Shown: positions 17,785-28,198 of the stretch, piece after piece | Layout: each line of letters starts with the position of its first letter | Position numbering within the stretch: the stretch's first letter is position 1 | DNA from: Bacillus sp. (in: firmicutes) | GTDB taxonomy: Bacteria > Bacillota > Bacilli > Bacillales > Salisediminibacteriaceae | Length of the DNA stretch: 40,998 nt | NCBI GenBank assembly: GCA_021208645.1 | Contig: JAJOJL010000147.1 | Coordinates: 1 to 40,998 of the forward strand | Reading direction: 5' to 3' | The notes under the pieces: model-generated | The model's database searches: none | The model's input: only the letters and a program-made list of their open reading frames with translations | Told to the model about the DNA's origin: nothing | Translations under genes and position numbers: made by a program

Positions 17785-18654
17785 TTATTTTGTATTCATT
17801 ATCTTAGCTAATTCATTTCTTTCTAGTGAGGTTAGTGGGAGTAATGGAAGTCTTACCCCACCAACATCAAGCCCTTTTAATTGCAAGGCTGTCTTAATTG
17901 GTGTTGGGTTCGGTGCCATAAACACACCCTTCACAATAGGAAGTAATTTCTGATGAATTTTTGCCGCTTCACGATGATTGCCTGTTTCAAAAGCCTGAAT
18001 CATTGCTTGGATCTCATTGCCAACAATATGACTCACTACAGAAACAACACCAACTCCACCAATGGCCAAGACTGGTAGTGTGAAGGAGTCATCCCCTGAG
18101 TAGAGAAGAAAGTCATCGGCTGTATTGGCGATGATTGTTGTCATTTGATCTAAATTACCACTAGCTTCTTTGACTGCAACAATATTCTTTATTTCTGATA
18201 AGGCAATTACCGTGCTTGCTTCAATATTTGAGACTGTTCTCCCAGGAACATTATAGATCATAACAGGCAACGATGTTTTTTCAGCAATTGTCTTAAAGTG
18301 TTCATATAAACCCTGTTGTGTAGGTTTATTGTAGTATGGTGCAACGAGCATAACACTGTCCACACCAATTTGTTCTGCTTTACGAGTTAACTCAACAGAG
18401 GCATACGTATTATTAGATCCTGTACCAGCAATCACAGGTATCCTACCATTGACTACTTTAACAACATGCTTAAATAACGCCAGTTTTTCTTCATTGGACA
18501 AGGTCGGTGATTCCCCTGTTGTCCCAGAAACAACGACCGCATCTGTACCAGTTTCCATCAAGTATTCCAGTAGTTTCGTTGTTTTCTGAAAATCAACATT
18601 ACCCTTGGAATCGAAGGGTGTAACCATAGCGGTAACGACTCGACCAAAATTCAT
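17785..18654 (-). CDS. dapA: 4-hydroxy-tetrahydrodipicolinate synthase
   Basis: 289 residues. Condenses pyruvate and aspartate semialdehyde, the branch point to diaminopimelate, lysine and, in spores, dipicolinate. Shows GTTGESPTLSNEE, the YNVPGRT signature and the Schiff-base lysine in IVAVKEASGNL. RBS is AGAAGGAGAGG. It ends the asd-dapG-dapA operon, whose product feeds the DpaA/DpaB enzymes encoded just upstream. Confidence 0.96.
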   Translation of the reverse strand: MNFGRVVTAMVTPFDSKGNVDFQKTTKLLEYLMETGTDAVVVSGTTGESPTLSNEEKLALFKHVVKVVNGRIPVIAGTGSNNTYASVELTRKAEQIGVDSVMLVAPYYNKPTQQGLYEHFKTIAEKTSLPVMIYNVPGRTVSNIEASTVIALSEIKNIVAVKEASGNLDQMTTIIANTADDFLLYSGDDSFTLPVLAIGGVGVVSVVSHIVGNEIQAMIQAFETGNHREAAKIHQKLLPIVKGVFMAPNPTPIKTALQLKGLDVGGVRLPLLPLTSLERNELAKIMNTK

Positions 18655-18674
18655 TTCAAACCTCTCCTTCTACC

Positions 18675-19892
18675 TTATCTTGATTCACTTAAAAACATTT
18701 CATGGAGAGCATTAACGGCGTTAATCATGTCCTCTCCCCTTACTAATACCCAAATAGTCGTATGAGAATCAGCTGATTGGAGAATTGGAATGTTTTTACT
18801 GATTAACGCTTCTACAATTCGCGAAGTTACCCCAGGGACGCCTGTCATCCCTGCGCCTACGGCAGAAACCTTTGCACAATGCTTTAATAATTGCGGTTGA
18901 AAATTCATTTCTTCAAGGATTGCTTCTGCTTTATCTGACACATCATCATCAACAGTATAAACTACTCCCATTGGATGAATATTTATAAAATCGACGGAGA
19001 TTCCTGCGTTCGCCATCGCTTTAAAGACTTTCGATTGTAGGTCGTAATTTCCATCTTCAGAGAACACTTTGATTTGTGTAACATTACTGACATGAGCGAT
19101 ACCAGTAATGAGTCTTTCCTCCACTTCTCTTCCTGCTGTCTCTGACGTGCTCGAAGTAATTAATGTTCCCTTTTCTTTTGATGACGTAGAACGAATGCGA
19201 ATGGGTACTTTCGCCTGCATGGCTACTTCAACTGCACGGGGATGGATAACTTTTGCCCCTTGATAGGCCAAATTGCAAATCTCGTTGTAGGTTAATACAT
19301 TCAACGGTTTTGCCGTTTCTACAATACGAGGGTCGGCTGTCATGACACCTTCCACATCGGTGAAAATATCAACAACCTCAGCAGCGAGAGCAGCCCCTAA
19401 CGCGGTGGCTGATGTATCACTTCCACCTCTGCCTAACGTAGCAGTTGTCTCTTTTGGTGTTCGCCCTTGAAAGCCAGTAACAACAATAACATCGTGGCTT
19501 TCTAATTCCTTTAATAAATCATTTACTTTCATTTCAAGGATTTTTGCATTAGTATAATCCTCATTTGTCCTAAAACCAGCCTCGGCACCTGTCATTGCTA
19601 ACGCCTTGAGGCCTTTTTCATTTAACAGGTTGGAAAATACGACAGATGAGATTGTTTCTCCACAAGATGCTAGTAAGTCAAGTTCTCTTTTCGATACATG
19701 ACCTTTACTGCCATTGACCAAACTTAACAATGTATCTGTTGCATACGGATCTCCACTTCGACCCATGGCAGATACAACAACAACGACCTTATAGCCCTCT
19801 TTGACCGCATCTAATACATGTTCAGCAGCTTGCTCACGTGTTTCTTGATTTTTAACGGATGTTCCTCCAAATTTCTGGACTACGATTTTCAT
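18675..19892 (-). CDS. dapG: Aspartokinase I (DapG type)
   Basis: 405 residues. Phosphorylates aspartate, the first step to diaminopimelate, lysine, threonine and methionine. The kinase signature KFGGTSV opens the protein, followed by VVVSAMGRSGDP and GRGGSDTSATAL; two ACT domains (ITGIAHVSNVTQIKVF... and AKVSAVGAGMTGVPGV...) lie at the C-terminus and imply allosteric control. In B. subtilis the isoenzyme at this place is the diaminopimelate-inhibited DapG. The sense of inhibition cannot be read from sequence. Confidence 0.94.
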   Translation of the reverse strand: MKIVVQKFGGTSVKNQETREQAAEHVLDAVKEGYKVVVVVSAMGRSGDPYATDTLLSLVNGSKGHVSKRELDLLASCGETISSVVFSNLLNEKGLKALAMTGAEAGFRTNEDYTNAKILEMKVNDLLKELESHDVIVVTGFQGRTPKETTATLGRGGSDTSATALGAALAAEVVDIFTDVEGVMTADPRIVETAKPLNVLTYNEICNLAYQGAKVIHPRAVEVAMQAKVPIRIRSTSSKEKGTLITSSTSETAGREVEERLITGIAHVSNVTQIKVFSEDGNYDLQSKVFKAMANAGISVDFINIHPMGVVYTVDDDVSDKAEAILEEMNFQPQLLKHCAKVSAVGAGMTGVPGVTSRIVEALISKNIPILQSADSHTTIWVLVRGEDMINAVNALHEMFLSESR

Positions 19893-19963
19893 CTTTTTAT
19901 CTCATCACCTTTGAACAAAATGTTTCGAGCAAAAGAACAAATCAAATTATAGTTGTGTACTTC

Positions 19964-21012
19964 TTAGTTTTTCAATAATCCTAACTTCTCCAGTGAGAAG
20001 GCAATTTGTACAGAGTTAAGTGCTGCTCCTTTTAAGAGGTTATCAGCAACTACCCACATGTGGAAGCCTGTGGAAACATCTAAATCCTTTCTCACTCTAC
20101 CTACAAACACATCATCTTTACCAGCGGCATCGATCGCCATTGGGTATTCTTGTTGTGTCGTATCATCTTGTAAAGTCAAACCTGGTGCTTCCTTTAATGC
20201 TTCTTTAATGTCTGTTACGGAAACATTATCTTTCTCAACTTCAATATAAACAGATTCAGAGTGTCCTGTTTCAATTGGCAGACGGACACAAGTAGCAGCT
20301 ACATGAAGTTCTTCATTATGCATGATTTTCTTTGTTTCATTAATCATTTTCATCTCTTCAAATGTAAAACCATTTTCTTGGAATAGGTCAATTTGTGGGA
20401 TAGCGTTAAAAGCAATTTGATAATGCTTTTTATCTCCACCGACTGGAAGGATTTCTGTTGTTACTTCCTCGTCATTCATTACCTGCTTTGATTGCATATA
20501 CATTTCATCGATCGCTTCCGCACCTGCACCAGAAACTGCTTGGTACGTAGAAACTAACACTTTCTTTAATCCAAATGCTTTTCTGATAGGCTCCAATGCT
20601 ACTACCATTGAATCGTGGAGCAGTTTGGATTGGCAATGATCCCTTGGTGATTCTTTAAATCCTCTTCATTTACTTCAGGTACAACAAGAGGAATCTCTGG
20701 ATCCATACGGAATGCGCTTGTATTATCTACAACGATGGCACCTCGTTTAACTGCTTCAGGTGCAAGTGCCTTTGAAACGGACCCACCAGCACTGAATAAA
20801 GCCAACTGAATCCCTTCAAAAGCTTCAGGAGTTGCTTCCTGAATCGTAATTTCTTCCCCTCTAAAAACTACCTTTTTACCTGCTGAACGCTTTGATGAAA
20901 GGGGCAAAAGGGATGCAACGGGAAAGTTTAATCTCTCTAAAGTTTTAAGCATTTGCTGGCCAACAGCACCTGTTGCTCCAACGACTGCAATTCGATATCC
21001 TGTTTGATTCAT
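19964..21012 (-). CDS. asd: Aspartate-semialdehyde dehydrogenase, frameshifted
   Basis: Reduces aspartyl phosphate to aspartate semialdehyde. N-terminal NADP fold [13 protein letters not shown], then ANPNCSTIQ with the catalytic cysteine; in the other frame [28 protein letters not shown] and [16 protein letters not shown]. The frames meet at 20608-20613, where CAATGG should read CAAATGG; the restored protein has 349 residues (B. subtilis 346). The break is four residues past the active-site cysteine, so a true lesion would abolish activity and cause diaminopimelate auxotrophy; a sequencing error is more likely. Confidence 0.93.
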
Positions 21013-21071
21013 AACAAAAATTCTCCCTTCAATAGTACGATAAATATTTTGTTGAAAACTAATACTGCAAC

Positions 21072-21100
21072 GATATATTTTGCTTGATCACATTTGTCAA
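21072..21100 (-). promoter_or_regulatory. SigA promoter of asd-dapG-dapA
   Basis: Minus-strand TTGACA (21100-21095), a 17-nt spacer and TATATC (21077-21072), about 60 nt before the asd ATG. It is the best vegetative promoter in the window. Confidence 0.75.
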
Positions 21101-21156
21101 TTTCAATCCAAGTATTGAATCTAACCCTTCCCACACGTAAGGGTTAGGATGCTTTG

Positions 21157-21199
21157 AAAAAAGACACACGTAGCCAAGGTAGCAGATACCTTAACTACG
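21157..21199 (-). terminator. Terminator or attenuator between dpaB and asd
   Basis: Minus-strand CGTAG-T-TAAGGTA/TACCTTG-G-CTACG stem with a TCTGC loop, then TGTGTCTTTTTT. It probably ends the sporulation dpaAB transcript. A second hairpin CTAACCCTT/AAGGGTTAG follows at 21119-21148 without a T-run. No lysine-riboswitch core is recognisable here. Confidence 0.75.
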
Positions 21200-21274
21200 G
21201 TTATTGCAGATACAAGCAAGATAGTATCATCTTACACCATATCTTTATTTTAACAAGAGTTACTGCTTTTTTCA

Positions 21275-21868
21275 CTAATCTTTATATCTTTCTATTAAAA
21301 CTGGTTGCAGTTGTTCGTGATTTAATGCTGCTTTTAATGCATCAGGAAGCTTTGACATATCTGCTACGAGAGAGTTAGGCTTCTTAAACGGATGATCCTG
21401 ACCAAATGGAACAAAATATATATTCTTTGTTGCCATGAGCTTCATTATATTTACTCCGTTAAGCCCTAAAGCATCGTTTGTTGAGATGCCTAATAATACA
21501 GGTCGCCCTGTTCTTAGGGTTGCCTTTGCTCCCATGAGTACTGGAGAGTCTGTGAGGGCATTAGCCAATTTACTCGTTGAATTACCGGTCATGGGTGCAA
21601 TAATCATACAGTCTAATGGAGTAACTGGCCCGAATGGCTCTGCTTTAGGAATGGTATCAACAATTGGTTCATCGGTAATGCTCTGAATTCTCTCCAGCCA
21701 ATCAGCACTTTTTCCAAATTTTGAATCAGTGTTTTGCACAGTGTAGCTAACAAAAGGCGTTACACGTGCTCCTTCGTTTACCAGTTGTTCCATCACTGGC
21801 ATTACTTCCTCATAGGTACAATGGGATCCAGTTAAACCGAAGCCAATATGTTTCCCCTTAAGTGACAT
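21275..21868 (-). CDS. dpaB: Dipicolinate synthase subunit B
   Basis: 197 residues, flavoprotein-like fold (GKHIGFGLTGSHCTYEEVMP, IIAPMTGNSTSKLANALTDSPVLMGAKATLR, RPVLLGISTNDALG). With DpaA it oxidises dihydrodipicolinate to dipicolinic acid, the calcium chelator of the spore core; made in the mother cell. Its ribosome binding site GGAGGAAG lies inside the last codons of dpaA and the genes are 1 nt apart, so they are coupled. Also known as spoVFB. Confidence 0.94.
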   Translation of the reverse strand: MSLKGKHIGFGLTGSHCTYEEVMPVMEQLVNEGARVTPFVSYTVQNTDSKFGKSADWLERIQSITDEPIVDTIPKAEPFGPVTPLDCMIIAPMTGNSTSKLANALTDSPVLMGAKATLRTGRPVLLGISTNDALGLNGVNIMKLMATKNIYFVPFGQDHPFKKPNSLVADMSKLPDALKAALNHEQLQPVLIERYKD

Positions 21869-21869
21869 T

Positions 21870-22772
21870 TTAATTTCTTCCTCCTTTTATTTCTCTCCAT
21901 TCCTCTTGAAGCAATGTAGTTAATACTCCTGCTATTATTTGACCTGCAGTTTTTGGTGCCACGATCCCAGGTAAACCTAGAGCTAAGAGGGCTTTTATTC
22001 CCCTCTTTTCTGCATACCTAAAATCTGTTCCCCCTGGCTTTGAGGCTAAGTCAACTACTAATGCATGGGGCAACATTTTTGATAATACATTTGCCGTAAC
22101 TACCGGAGCAGGAATGGTATTAATTACAACATCCACCTCCTGCACATAGTTTTTTAGTTCCTTTACAGGGAAGCTGTCTAAATGCATTTCAAAGGCACGC
22201 GCACGAAGCTCAGGTTCATCAGCAGCTACTTTTACATTTGCTCCCAAGTTCTGAAACGTCCTTGCAACAGTTGTTCCTACCCTGCCAAAACCTGTTACAA
22301 TTACTTGAGAATCATGTATTGTTATATCCGTGTTTTGAATGACAATCATTATTGTACCTTCAGCAGTTGGAATGGAGTTATAAATAGCTACATCGTCTCT
22401 TTCTACCAGTTCAACTAAACGACGCCCAGCATTCTTTGCCATTTCTTTTAATCGTTCATTGGAGATTCCTGTATAAATGACAGCATGATTTTTCGTATTT
22501 TCCAGCCATCCTTCTGGTAAAATCGTTTTTTCTCCTGAAAAAATAGATTCCACTTCTCTGTCTTCACTCATTCCACTGACTGGAAGAACGACTGCGTCAA
22601 CTGTTTCTGGGTCGATGGTGTCAAAGCTCTCCTTATAGGACCCAACAAAGCCATCATCTAGTTGTTCAAATCCAATTAACGATATTTTGGCATCCTGCTC
22701 AGACAATTTTCGGATGACTTCCAGCTGTCTTGCATCCCCACCTATGACAGCGACATGCATATCTGTTAACAA
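21870..22772 (-). CDS. dpaA: Dipicolinate synthase subunit A
   Basis: 300 residues. N-terminal dpaA-type domain (VAVIGGDARQLEVIRKLSEQ) and a C-terminal NAD(P)-binding Rossmann fold (VIVTGFGRVGTTVARTFQNLGANVKVAA). Both subunits are needed for dipicolinate formation during sporulation. TTG at 22772 follows GGGGAGGTAATCATT and matches the family N-terminus MLT...AVIGGD. A possible SigK promoter lies upstream. Also called spoVFA. Confidence 0.94.
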   Translation of the reverse strand: MLTDMHVAVIGGDARQLEVIRKLSEQDAKISLIGFEQLDDGFVGSYKESFDTIDPETVDAVVLPVSGMSEDREVESIFSGEKTILPEGWLENTKNHAVIYTGISNERLKEMAKNAGRRLVELVERDDVAIYNSIPTAEGTIMIVIQNTDITIHDSQVIVTGFGRVGTTVARTFQNLGANVKVAADEPELRARAFEMHLDSFPVKELKNYVQEVDVVINTIPAPVVTANVLSKMLPHALVVDLASKPGGTDFRYAEKRGIKALLALGLPGIVAPKTAGQIIAGVLTTLLQEEWREIKGGRN

Positions 22773-22836
22773 AATGATTACCTCCCCTTTCTCTTAGTTC
22801 TTTTCTTGTTTATAAAGGGGACTGCGATGTTCACAA

Positions 22837-22865
22837 CATCTTATGTAGGTGCCTGAATGGGTGTG
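22837..22865 (-). promoter_or_regulatory. Possible SigK promoter of dpaAB
   Basis: Minus-strand CACA, a 16-nt spacer and CATAAGATG resemble the late mother-cell consensus (AC and CATA-N3-TA), about 65 nt upstream of dpaA. One base of the -10 deviates. Known SigK control of this operon in B. subtilis supports it; the sequence alone does not prove it. Confidence 0.35.
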
Positions 22866-22997
22866 AAACATAGACAAACGGAAAAACAAAATTTTCCTAA
22901 TGGAAGATTTTATAAAGGGGAGGAAAAGAGGGAGACTTCACTAGTCATAAGTTGAAAGGGAATGATTCATCTAGCTATCCACAAGTGAAGGAAATGT

Positions 22998-23037
22998 AAA
23001 AAACAGGACGAGAGAATTTAACTTCTCAAGCCCTGTT
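22998..23037 (-). terminator. Rho-independent terminator of ymxH
   Basis: Minus-strand AACAGG...CCTGTT outer arms with an inner GAGAAGTTAAATTCTC palindrome, ending in six T residues, shortly after the ymxH stop. Confidence 0.75.
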
Positions 23038-23045
23038 CTGTAAAC

Positions 23046-23276
23046 TTACACTTCAATAATAATCATATCCTGCCCTATCTTTTTGATCTGCTTCCAATAA
23101 ACCGTAACTTCCTTTTCCCGTTTCCCTAATCCGAACCATTTCAAGGTGGGAATAACAAAAGCTTCTATTTGACCGTTTTTTTCATCAATGATAACATCTG
23201 TCTGACCTAATACTCCTAACCGCTCCCCTTTTTGATAATCAATAATTTCTTTATTGCTTATTTCACTTAACCTCAT
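23046..23276 (-). CDS. ymxH: YmxH/YlmC-family PRC-barrel protein
   Basis: 76 residues (MRLSEISNKEIIDYQKGERLGVLGQTDVIIDEKNGQIEAFVIP...), a PRC-barrel domain like sporulation protein YlmC/YmxH. Position between mlpA and dpaA matches B. subtilis. A sporulation role is inferred from neighbours and family naming only. Confidence 0.87.
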   Translation of the reverse strand: MRLSEISNKEIIDYQKGERLGVLGQTDVIIDEKNGQIEAFVIPTLKWFGLGKREKEVTVYWKQIKKIGQDMIIIEV

Positions 23277-23381
23277 GGCGATGCCTCCTTAGGAAGTACT
23301 GTTTCTACCATCGTATGATTAAAAGGAAAAAACATGCTATCGGAAAGGAAAGTATGAGAGAGGGGGTTTCTTTTTTACCAT

Positions 23382-23414
23382 AAAAAAAGCAGGAAACCTG
23401 ATTGGGTTTCCCGC
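23382..23414 (-). terminator. Rho-independent terminator of mlpA
   Basis: Minus-strand GCGGGAAACC/GGTTTCCTGC stem with a CAATCA loop and seven T residues, 8 nt after the mlpA stop. Confidence 0.9.
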
Positions 23415-23421
23415 TAATTAA

Positions 23422-24660
23422 TTAATGTATTCCTTTTGGAAGTTCACCTTTTGCACTAATGAGTGTTAAAGAATAGTCTTTTGAGAAGATTTTTTCTGTC
23501 GTTTTCTCAACCATTTCTAAACTAACACTATCAATGGAGGCAACGATTTCATCTAAACTCCTGTGTCTTCCTAATAAGAGCTCGTTTTTACCATTTCGGC
23601 TCATCCTGCTATTGGTGCTCTCCAACCCAAGCATTAAGCTGCCTTTTAACTGCTCTTTACCGTTATGCAGTTCTTTTTCAGTCATCCCTTCAGCACGCAT
23701 TTTATTTAACGTAGTCATTAGTACGTCAAATAACTCATTTAATTGCTCCTGACCCGTTCCTGCATAAACCGTTAGCATGCCCGTGTCATGAAAGGCTGAA
23801 TGATAAGAAAACACAGAGTACGCAAGTCCCCGCTTTTCCCTTACTTCTTGGAAAAGACGGCTACTCATACTTCCACCTAAAGTGTTATTTAATAAGATCA
23901 AACTGTATATATTATCGTTATCAATTGGAAACCCTTCAAACCCTATACAGAGATGGGCTTGTTCCGTATCCTTCTTCCGGGCAATTCGATCAGAGTTAAA
24001 CGTTGGCTTAATAAGCTCCTTGTTTCCTGACCCCTTTTTCATTGGAGAAAAAACTTCCTGAATATAGTCTACAAACTCTTCCTCCACATTTCCACATATA
24101 GAAATAACCACATTATCCGCATTGTAATATTGATCCATGTAGTCTGTTAAAGATTGTGATGAAAATTGTGAAAGGGTCTCTTCTGTCCCTAATATAGGGT
24201 AGCCTAATGGATGATCTCCAAAGCTGGCTCTGCTCAGTAAGTCATGTACAATATCATCTGGAGTATCCTCATACATTTTTATTTCTTCTAGAACGACACC
24301 CTTCTCCTTATCCAGTTCCACCTTGTCAAAAGTAGAATGAAAGTACATATCGGCCAATACATCCACAGCATGCTTTGCGTGGTTATCCAACACTTTAGCG
24401 TAATAGCACGTATATTCCTTAGAAGTAAAAGCATTTACATGCCCACCAATGGAGTCAAAGGATTCAGCAATTTGCTGGGCAGTACGTGATTTCGTCCCTT
24501 TAAAAAACATATGCTCCAAAAAATGTGAAACTCCATTTTGTTGTTTTGTTTCAAACCTTGACCCTGTTCCAATCCAAATACCGATGGAAACAGACCGTAC
24601 TGTGTTATTAGGTTCATAGACAACCCTTAAACCGTTATTTCCTGTAAAACGTTTTATCAC
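23422..24660 (-). CDS. mlpA: M16 family zinc peptidase MlpA
   Basis: 412 residues. Active-site motif HFLEH in GVSHFLEHMFFKGT, with downstream ligand Glu in KEKGVVLEEIKMYEDTPDD, and the C-terminal R-Y type loop REKRGLAYSVFS. MlpA resembles mitochondrial processing peptidase and in B. subtilis influences extracellular protease production. It is the third M16 protein in the window with ymfF and ymfH, and the only single-gene one. Confidence 0.93.
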   Translation of the reverse strand: MIKRFTGNNGLRVVYEPNNTVRSVSIGIWIGTGSRFETKQQNGVSHFLEHMFFKGTKSRTAQQIAESFDSIGGHVNAFTSKEYTCYYAKVLDNHAKHAVDVLADMYFHSTFDKVELDKEKGVVLEEIKMYEDTPDDIVHDLLSRASFGDHPLGYPILGTEETLSQFSSQSLTDYMDQYYNADNVVISICGNVEEEFVDYIQEVFSPMKKGSGNKELIKPTFNSDRIARKKDTEQAHLCIGFEGFPIDNDNIYSLILLNNTLGGSMSSRLFQEVREKRGLAYSVFSYHSAFHDTGMLTVYAGTGQEQLNELFDVLMTTLNKMRAEGMTEKELHNGKEQLKGSLMLGLESTNSRMSRNGKNELLLGRHRSLDEIVASIDSVSLEMVEKTTEKIFSKDYSLTLISAKGELPKGIH

Positions 24661-24723
24661 AATGATCCTCCTAATAATACCCTATAGTTTTTCCGACACT
24701 TCTTCGGTTAAATATTATAATAC

Positions 24724-25685
24724 CTATTGTATCCTATTTTCACTCAAGGTTTCACCTACTGTGCTTAATTTTAACCCTTTATTTTGTAATCCTTCTATCA
24801 TCATTGCCAAACCAGCCTCCGTTGACGATGTTGGATGCATCAAAATAAGGGACCCATTCCCCGCTTTTGCAATCACCCGATGGGCCATACCAGTCGGTTC
24901 AGGCCTTCTCCAATCAATAGTATCAACTGTCCAAAGTATGGTATACTGGCCAAGTTCGTGGGCCACATCCACCACTTCCTGACGATAGCTACCACTAGGT
25001 GGAGCAAACCATTTTGGCTTCACTCCAACTGTTTCCTCGATAATCTCGTTTGTTTGTACTATTTCTTCCCGAATTCTTTCTCTTGATAAGTTTTTCATAT
25101 TTGGATGGGTGTAGGCATGATTTCCAATTTCATGCCCTTCTTCCACAATCATTTTAGCGAGCTTTGGGTTATTTTTTTACCCATGTTCCATCCAAAAAAA
25201 AACGTGGATTTTATATTATATTTATTTAAGGTTTTTAACATTTCAGGGATATACTCGTTGCCCCAAGCAACATTAATCATAAAAGCAACCATGGGCTTAT
25301 CCCCGTGTCCTTTATAAATGGGAGACGGAGGTAAATCCTTCAATGTTATTTCCGGTGGAATTTGATTGTAAACTAGCTTCTCTTCTTGAAACATCCCTGC
25401 TTCTTTCATGGCCTCATAGGATGCCTCTACATCGACAGCTAATCCATTGTAACCTGGAATCCCTTTCCACACCTTGTCAACAACTGCATCTTTAGGCTCC
25501 ACTCTGTATTGATGCTGCCGTTGGGATATTTCCCGATAGAGTGAATCATCTACCTTCATGACCGGTACGGCCTCGTTTCTCAATTCCTTTATGTAACCAG
25601 TTGTAATAGGATTTTGTACACTGGTAAATGAAATGACTAAAATAAAAAGAAAGGTTGCCCATTGCAATATAAATTTCTTTACCAT
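24724..25685 (-). CDS. ylxY: Polysaccharide deacetylase-like protein YlxY, frameshifted
   Basis: About 320 residues after adding one A to the run at 25172-25178 (frames 25685-25149 and 25152-24724). A hydrophobic N-terminus (FILQWATFLFILVISFTSV) is a signal peptide or membrane anchor. The NodB-type fold is clear, with the His motif HEIGNHAYTHPN and late PPSGSY and ILMHPT. The first motif, TFDDG in active enzymes, is MINVAWG here, so the metal-binding aspartates are missing and catalysis is doubtful. From memory the B. subtilis orthologue has the same change. It follows pnp as in B. subtilis. Confidence 0.88.
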
Positions 25686-25770
25686 TCCCCTTCCCCCCTC
25701 TTCCTAGGATTATGCAGGAATGGGACAAGGTAGAACACGGAAAAGAACAAGGGAAATTCTTTCGTTATGT

Positions 25771-25815
25771 AAAAACAGGGTGTGTCAAAGGTTTGTTTCC
25801 CCTTTGGCACGCCCT
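25771..25815 (-). terminator. Rho-independent terminator of pnp
   Basis: Minus-strand GGGCGTGCCAAAGG/CCTTTGACACACCC stem around GGAAACAAA, followed by TGTTTTT, 11 nt beyond the pnp stop. Confidence 0.88.
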
Positions 25816-25825
25816 CTTCATCAAC

Positions 25826-27919
25826 TTACTTCTTTTCTTCTGTTAATAAAACTTTTCTAGACAAGTTCACTCTACCTTGGTTATCGATTTCTGTAACCTT
25901 AACCAAGATTTCATCACCGATGGAGACTACATCCTCCACTTTGGCGACTCTTTCCTTCGCCAACTGAGAAATATGAACTAAACCGTCTTTTCCTTTAAAC
26001 AACTCTACAAAGGCACCAAACTTTTCAATTCGCTTAACCTTACCTAAGTAAGTTTGGCCAACTTCCACTTCACGAATGATATCTTCAATAATTTGCCTTG
26101 CTTTGTCGTTCATTTCTTTATTTGCAGAAGCGATATAAACGGTACCATCCTGCTCGATATCGATTTTCACACCTGTATCTTCAATGATTTGATTAATCAT
26201 TTTTCCACTCGGTCCAATAACATCACGGATCTTATCTGGATTGATTCTCATAGTTAAGATTTTCGGAGCATATTCACTTAATTCTTCTCGAGGCTCAGCA
26301 ATTGCTGACAACATATTTTCAAGAATTTGTAAGCGGCCTTTTCTTGCCTGCTCTAACGCTTCAACTAAAATGTCACGGCTGATTCCTTCAATCTTAATAT
26401 CCATTTGAATCGCTGTGATCCCTTTCGCTGTACCGGCAACTTTAAAGTCCATATCTCCAAGGGCATCTTCCATTCCTTGAATATCAGTTAAGATGGTCAC
26501 GTCGTCTTCATGCTTTACAAGACCCATGGCAATACCAGCAACCGGGGCTTTAATTGGCACACCTGCAGCCATCATTGCTAAAGTACTAGCACAAATACTA
26601 GCTTGGGATGTGGAACCATTCGATTCTAACACTTCAGAAACAAGACGAATGGTATATGGGAAATCATTTTCAGATGGAATTACTTGTTCAAGTGCTCTTT
26701 CACCTAATGCACCATGACCAATTTCACGACGACCTGGGCCACGGATTGGACCTGTTTCCCCTACACTGAAGGATGGGAAATTATAATGGTGCATAAACCG
26801 CTTTGACTCTTCAATTCCTAAGCCATCTAAAATTTGTACGTCTCCTAATGCACCTAACGTACAAACACTTAACGCCTGCGTTTGTCCTCGGGTAAATAAA
26901 CCAGAACCGTGTGTACGTGGAAGTACATCAGTTTCGGAAGCTAATGAACGGATTTCATCTGGCTTTCTCCCATCTGGACGAATTTTATCCTTAGTGATAA
27001 GAACACGCACAGTTTCTTTAAAGAGCTTGTCCAATACTTCCTTGGCTTTAGATGAACGATCTTCATCTTCTGTTACATATTCTTCAGAAATACGTGTTAT
27101 GACTTCTTTAACTGCTGCTTCTCTAGCATGTTTCTCTTCCACTAACGCAGCTGTTTTCAACTCTTCCATTGCTTTTTCGCGAATCTCTGCTTCTAATTCA
27201 GCATCTACCTCTTTTAGCTGAACCTCCACTTTCTCTTTCCCTACTTTAGCAACGATATCTTCTTGGAAAGCAATGATTCGTTTGATTTCCTCGTGACCAT
27301 AAATGATGGCTTCTAACATTGTTTCTTCTGGTACTTCTTCCGCTCCTGCTTCTACCATGTTAATGGCATCTTTTGTTCCAGCCACAACCAGCTCAATATC
27401 ACTGTTTTCAAATTGACTTGGCGTAGGATTAATAATGAATTCTCCGTCAATTCGTCCAATGGTAACACCGGCAATTGGACCGGAGAAAGGAATATTAGAA
27501 ATGGATAGGGCTAGGGAAGAACCTAGCATGGCTGCCATTTCAGCAGGTGCATCTTGATCATTACTCATAACAATACTAATTACTTGCACATCGTTTCTAA
27601 ATCCATCTGGAAATAAAGGGCGAATCGGACGATCAATTAATCGGCTTGTTAGAACAGCATGATCACTTGGTCGGCCTTCACGTTTAATAAATCCACCTGG
27701 AATTTTACCTGCGGCATATAATCTTTCTTCATAATTCACTGTTAATGGAAAAAATGGGAGGTCTTTCGGTTCTTTTGACATGGTTGCAGTAGACAGTACT
27801 GCCGTGTCACCATAACGGACTAACACTGCACCATTTGCCTGTTTTGCCAGTTGCCCTACTTCAATTGATAATTCTCGTCCTGCCCATTCCATCGAAAAAG
27901 TTTGTTTTTCCTGATTCAT
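25826..27919 (-). CDS. pnp: Polynucleotide phosphorylase
   Basis: 697 residues, intact. A 3'-5' phosphorolytic exonuclease of the RNA degradosome. Two RNase PH domains (first [34 protein letters not shown]; second [22 protein letters not shown] with [23 protein letters not shown]), then KH ([16 protein letters not shown]) and S1 ([17 protein letters not shown]) RNA-binding domains. The 280-nt leader before it holds the rpsO terminator and AT-rich DNA, with a weak possible promoter (TTTCTT...TATCAT near 28070-28100). In many bacteria pnp autoregulates through its leader; nothing specific is seen here. Confidence 0.97.
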   Translation of the reverse strand: MNQEKQTFSMEWAGRELSIEVGQLAKQANGAVLVRYGDTAVLSTATMSKEPKDLPFFPLTVNYEERLYAAGKIPGGFIKREGRPSDHAVLTSRLIDRPIRPLFPDGFRNDVQVISIVMSNDQDAPAEMAAMLGSSLALSISNIPFSGPIAGVTIGRIDGEFIINPTPSQFENSDIELVVAGTKDAINMVEAGAEEVPEETMLEAIIYGHEEIKRIIAFQEDIVAKVGKEKVEVQLKEVDAELEAEIREKAMEELKTAALVEEKHAREAAVKEVITRISEEYVTEDEDRSSKAKEVLDKLFKETVRVLITKDKIRPDGRKPDEIRSLASETDVLPRTHGSGLFTRGQTQALSVCTLGALGDVQILDGLGIEESKRFMHHYNFPSFSVGETGPIRGPGRREIGHGALGERALEQVIPSENDFPYTIRLVSEVLESNGSTSQASICASTLAMMAAGVPIKAPVAGIAMGLVKHEDDVTILTDIQGMEDALGDMDFKVAGTAKGITAIQMDIKIEGISRDILVEALEQARKGRLQILENMLSAIAEPREELSEYAPKILTMRINPDKIRDVIGPSGKMINQIIEDTGVKIDIEQDGTVYIASANKEMNDKARQIIEDIIREVEVGQTYLGKVKRIEKFGAFVELFKGKDGLVHISQLAKERVAKVEDVVSIGDEILVKVTEIDNQGRVNLSRKVLLTEEKK

Positions 27920-28162
27920 CTTACGAGTACTCCTCTCGTTCCTTTAATCTTGACTTATTATTACGTTATTGTTGGCTTTTTTTTTATGTAGTTAACCTGC
28001 TGATTTAGAAAAAATTGTGAATTCACATTGGAAATTCAGGTAGTTTTATCCTTATTTAAGCCCCTAGGCTTTATGATAACAAAAAATAAACAAATAAGAA
28101 ATAGATAGTTTTATGGTGCTAGTTTCTAGTTCCATGGACGCTGAATATATTTGCTTATACAC

Positions 28163-28190
28163 AAAAAAAAGCGGGAAATATCCCGCTTTT
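28163..28190 (-). terminator. Rho-independent terminator between rpsO and pnp
   Basis: Minus-strand AAAAGCGGGA/TCCCGCTTTT stem with a very short loop and eight T residues, 9 nt beyond the rpsO stop. Partial read-through into pnp is usual in this family of operons. Confidence 0.92.
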
Positions 28191-28198
28191 CACCTTCT

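Noticed and set aside
21013..21274. Lysine riboswitch upstream of asd
   Set aside because: Only two simple hairpins are seen; the five-helix L-box core is not recognisable in 262 nt that also contain the dpaB terminator.
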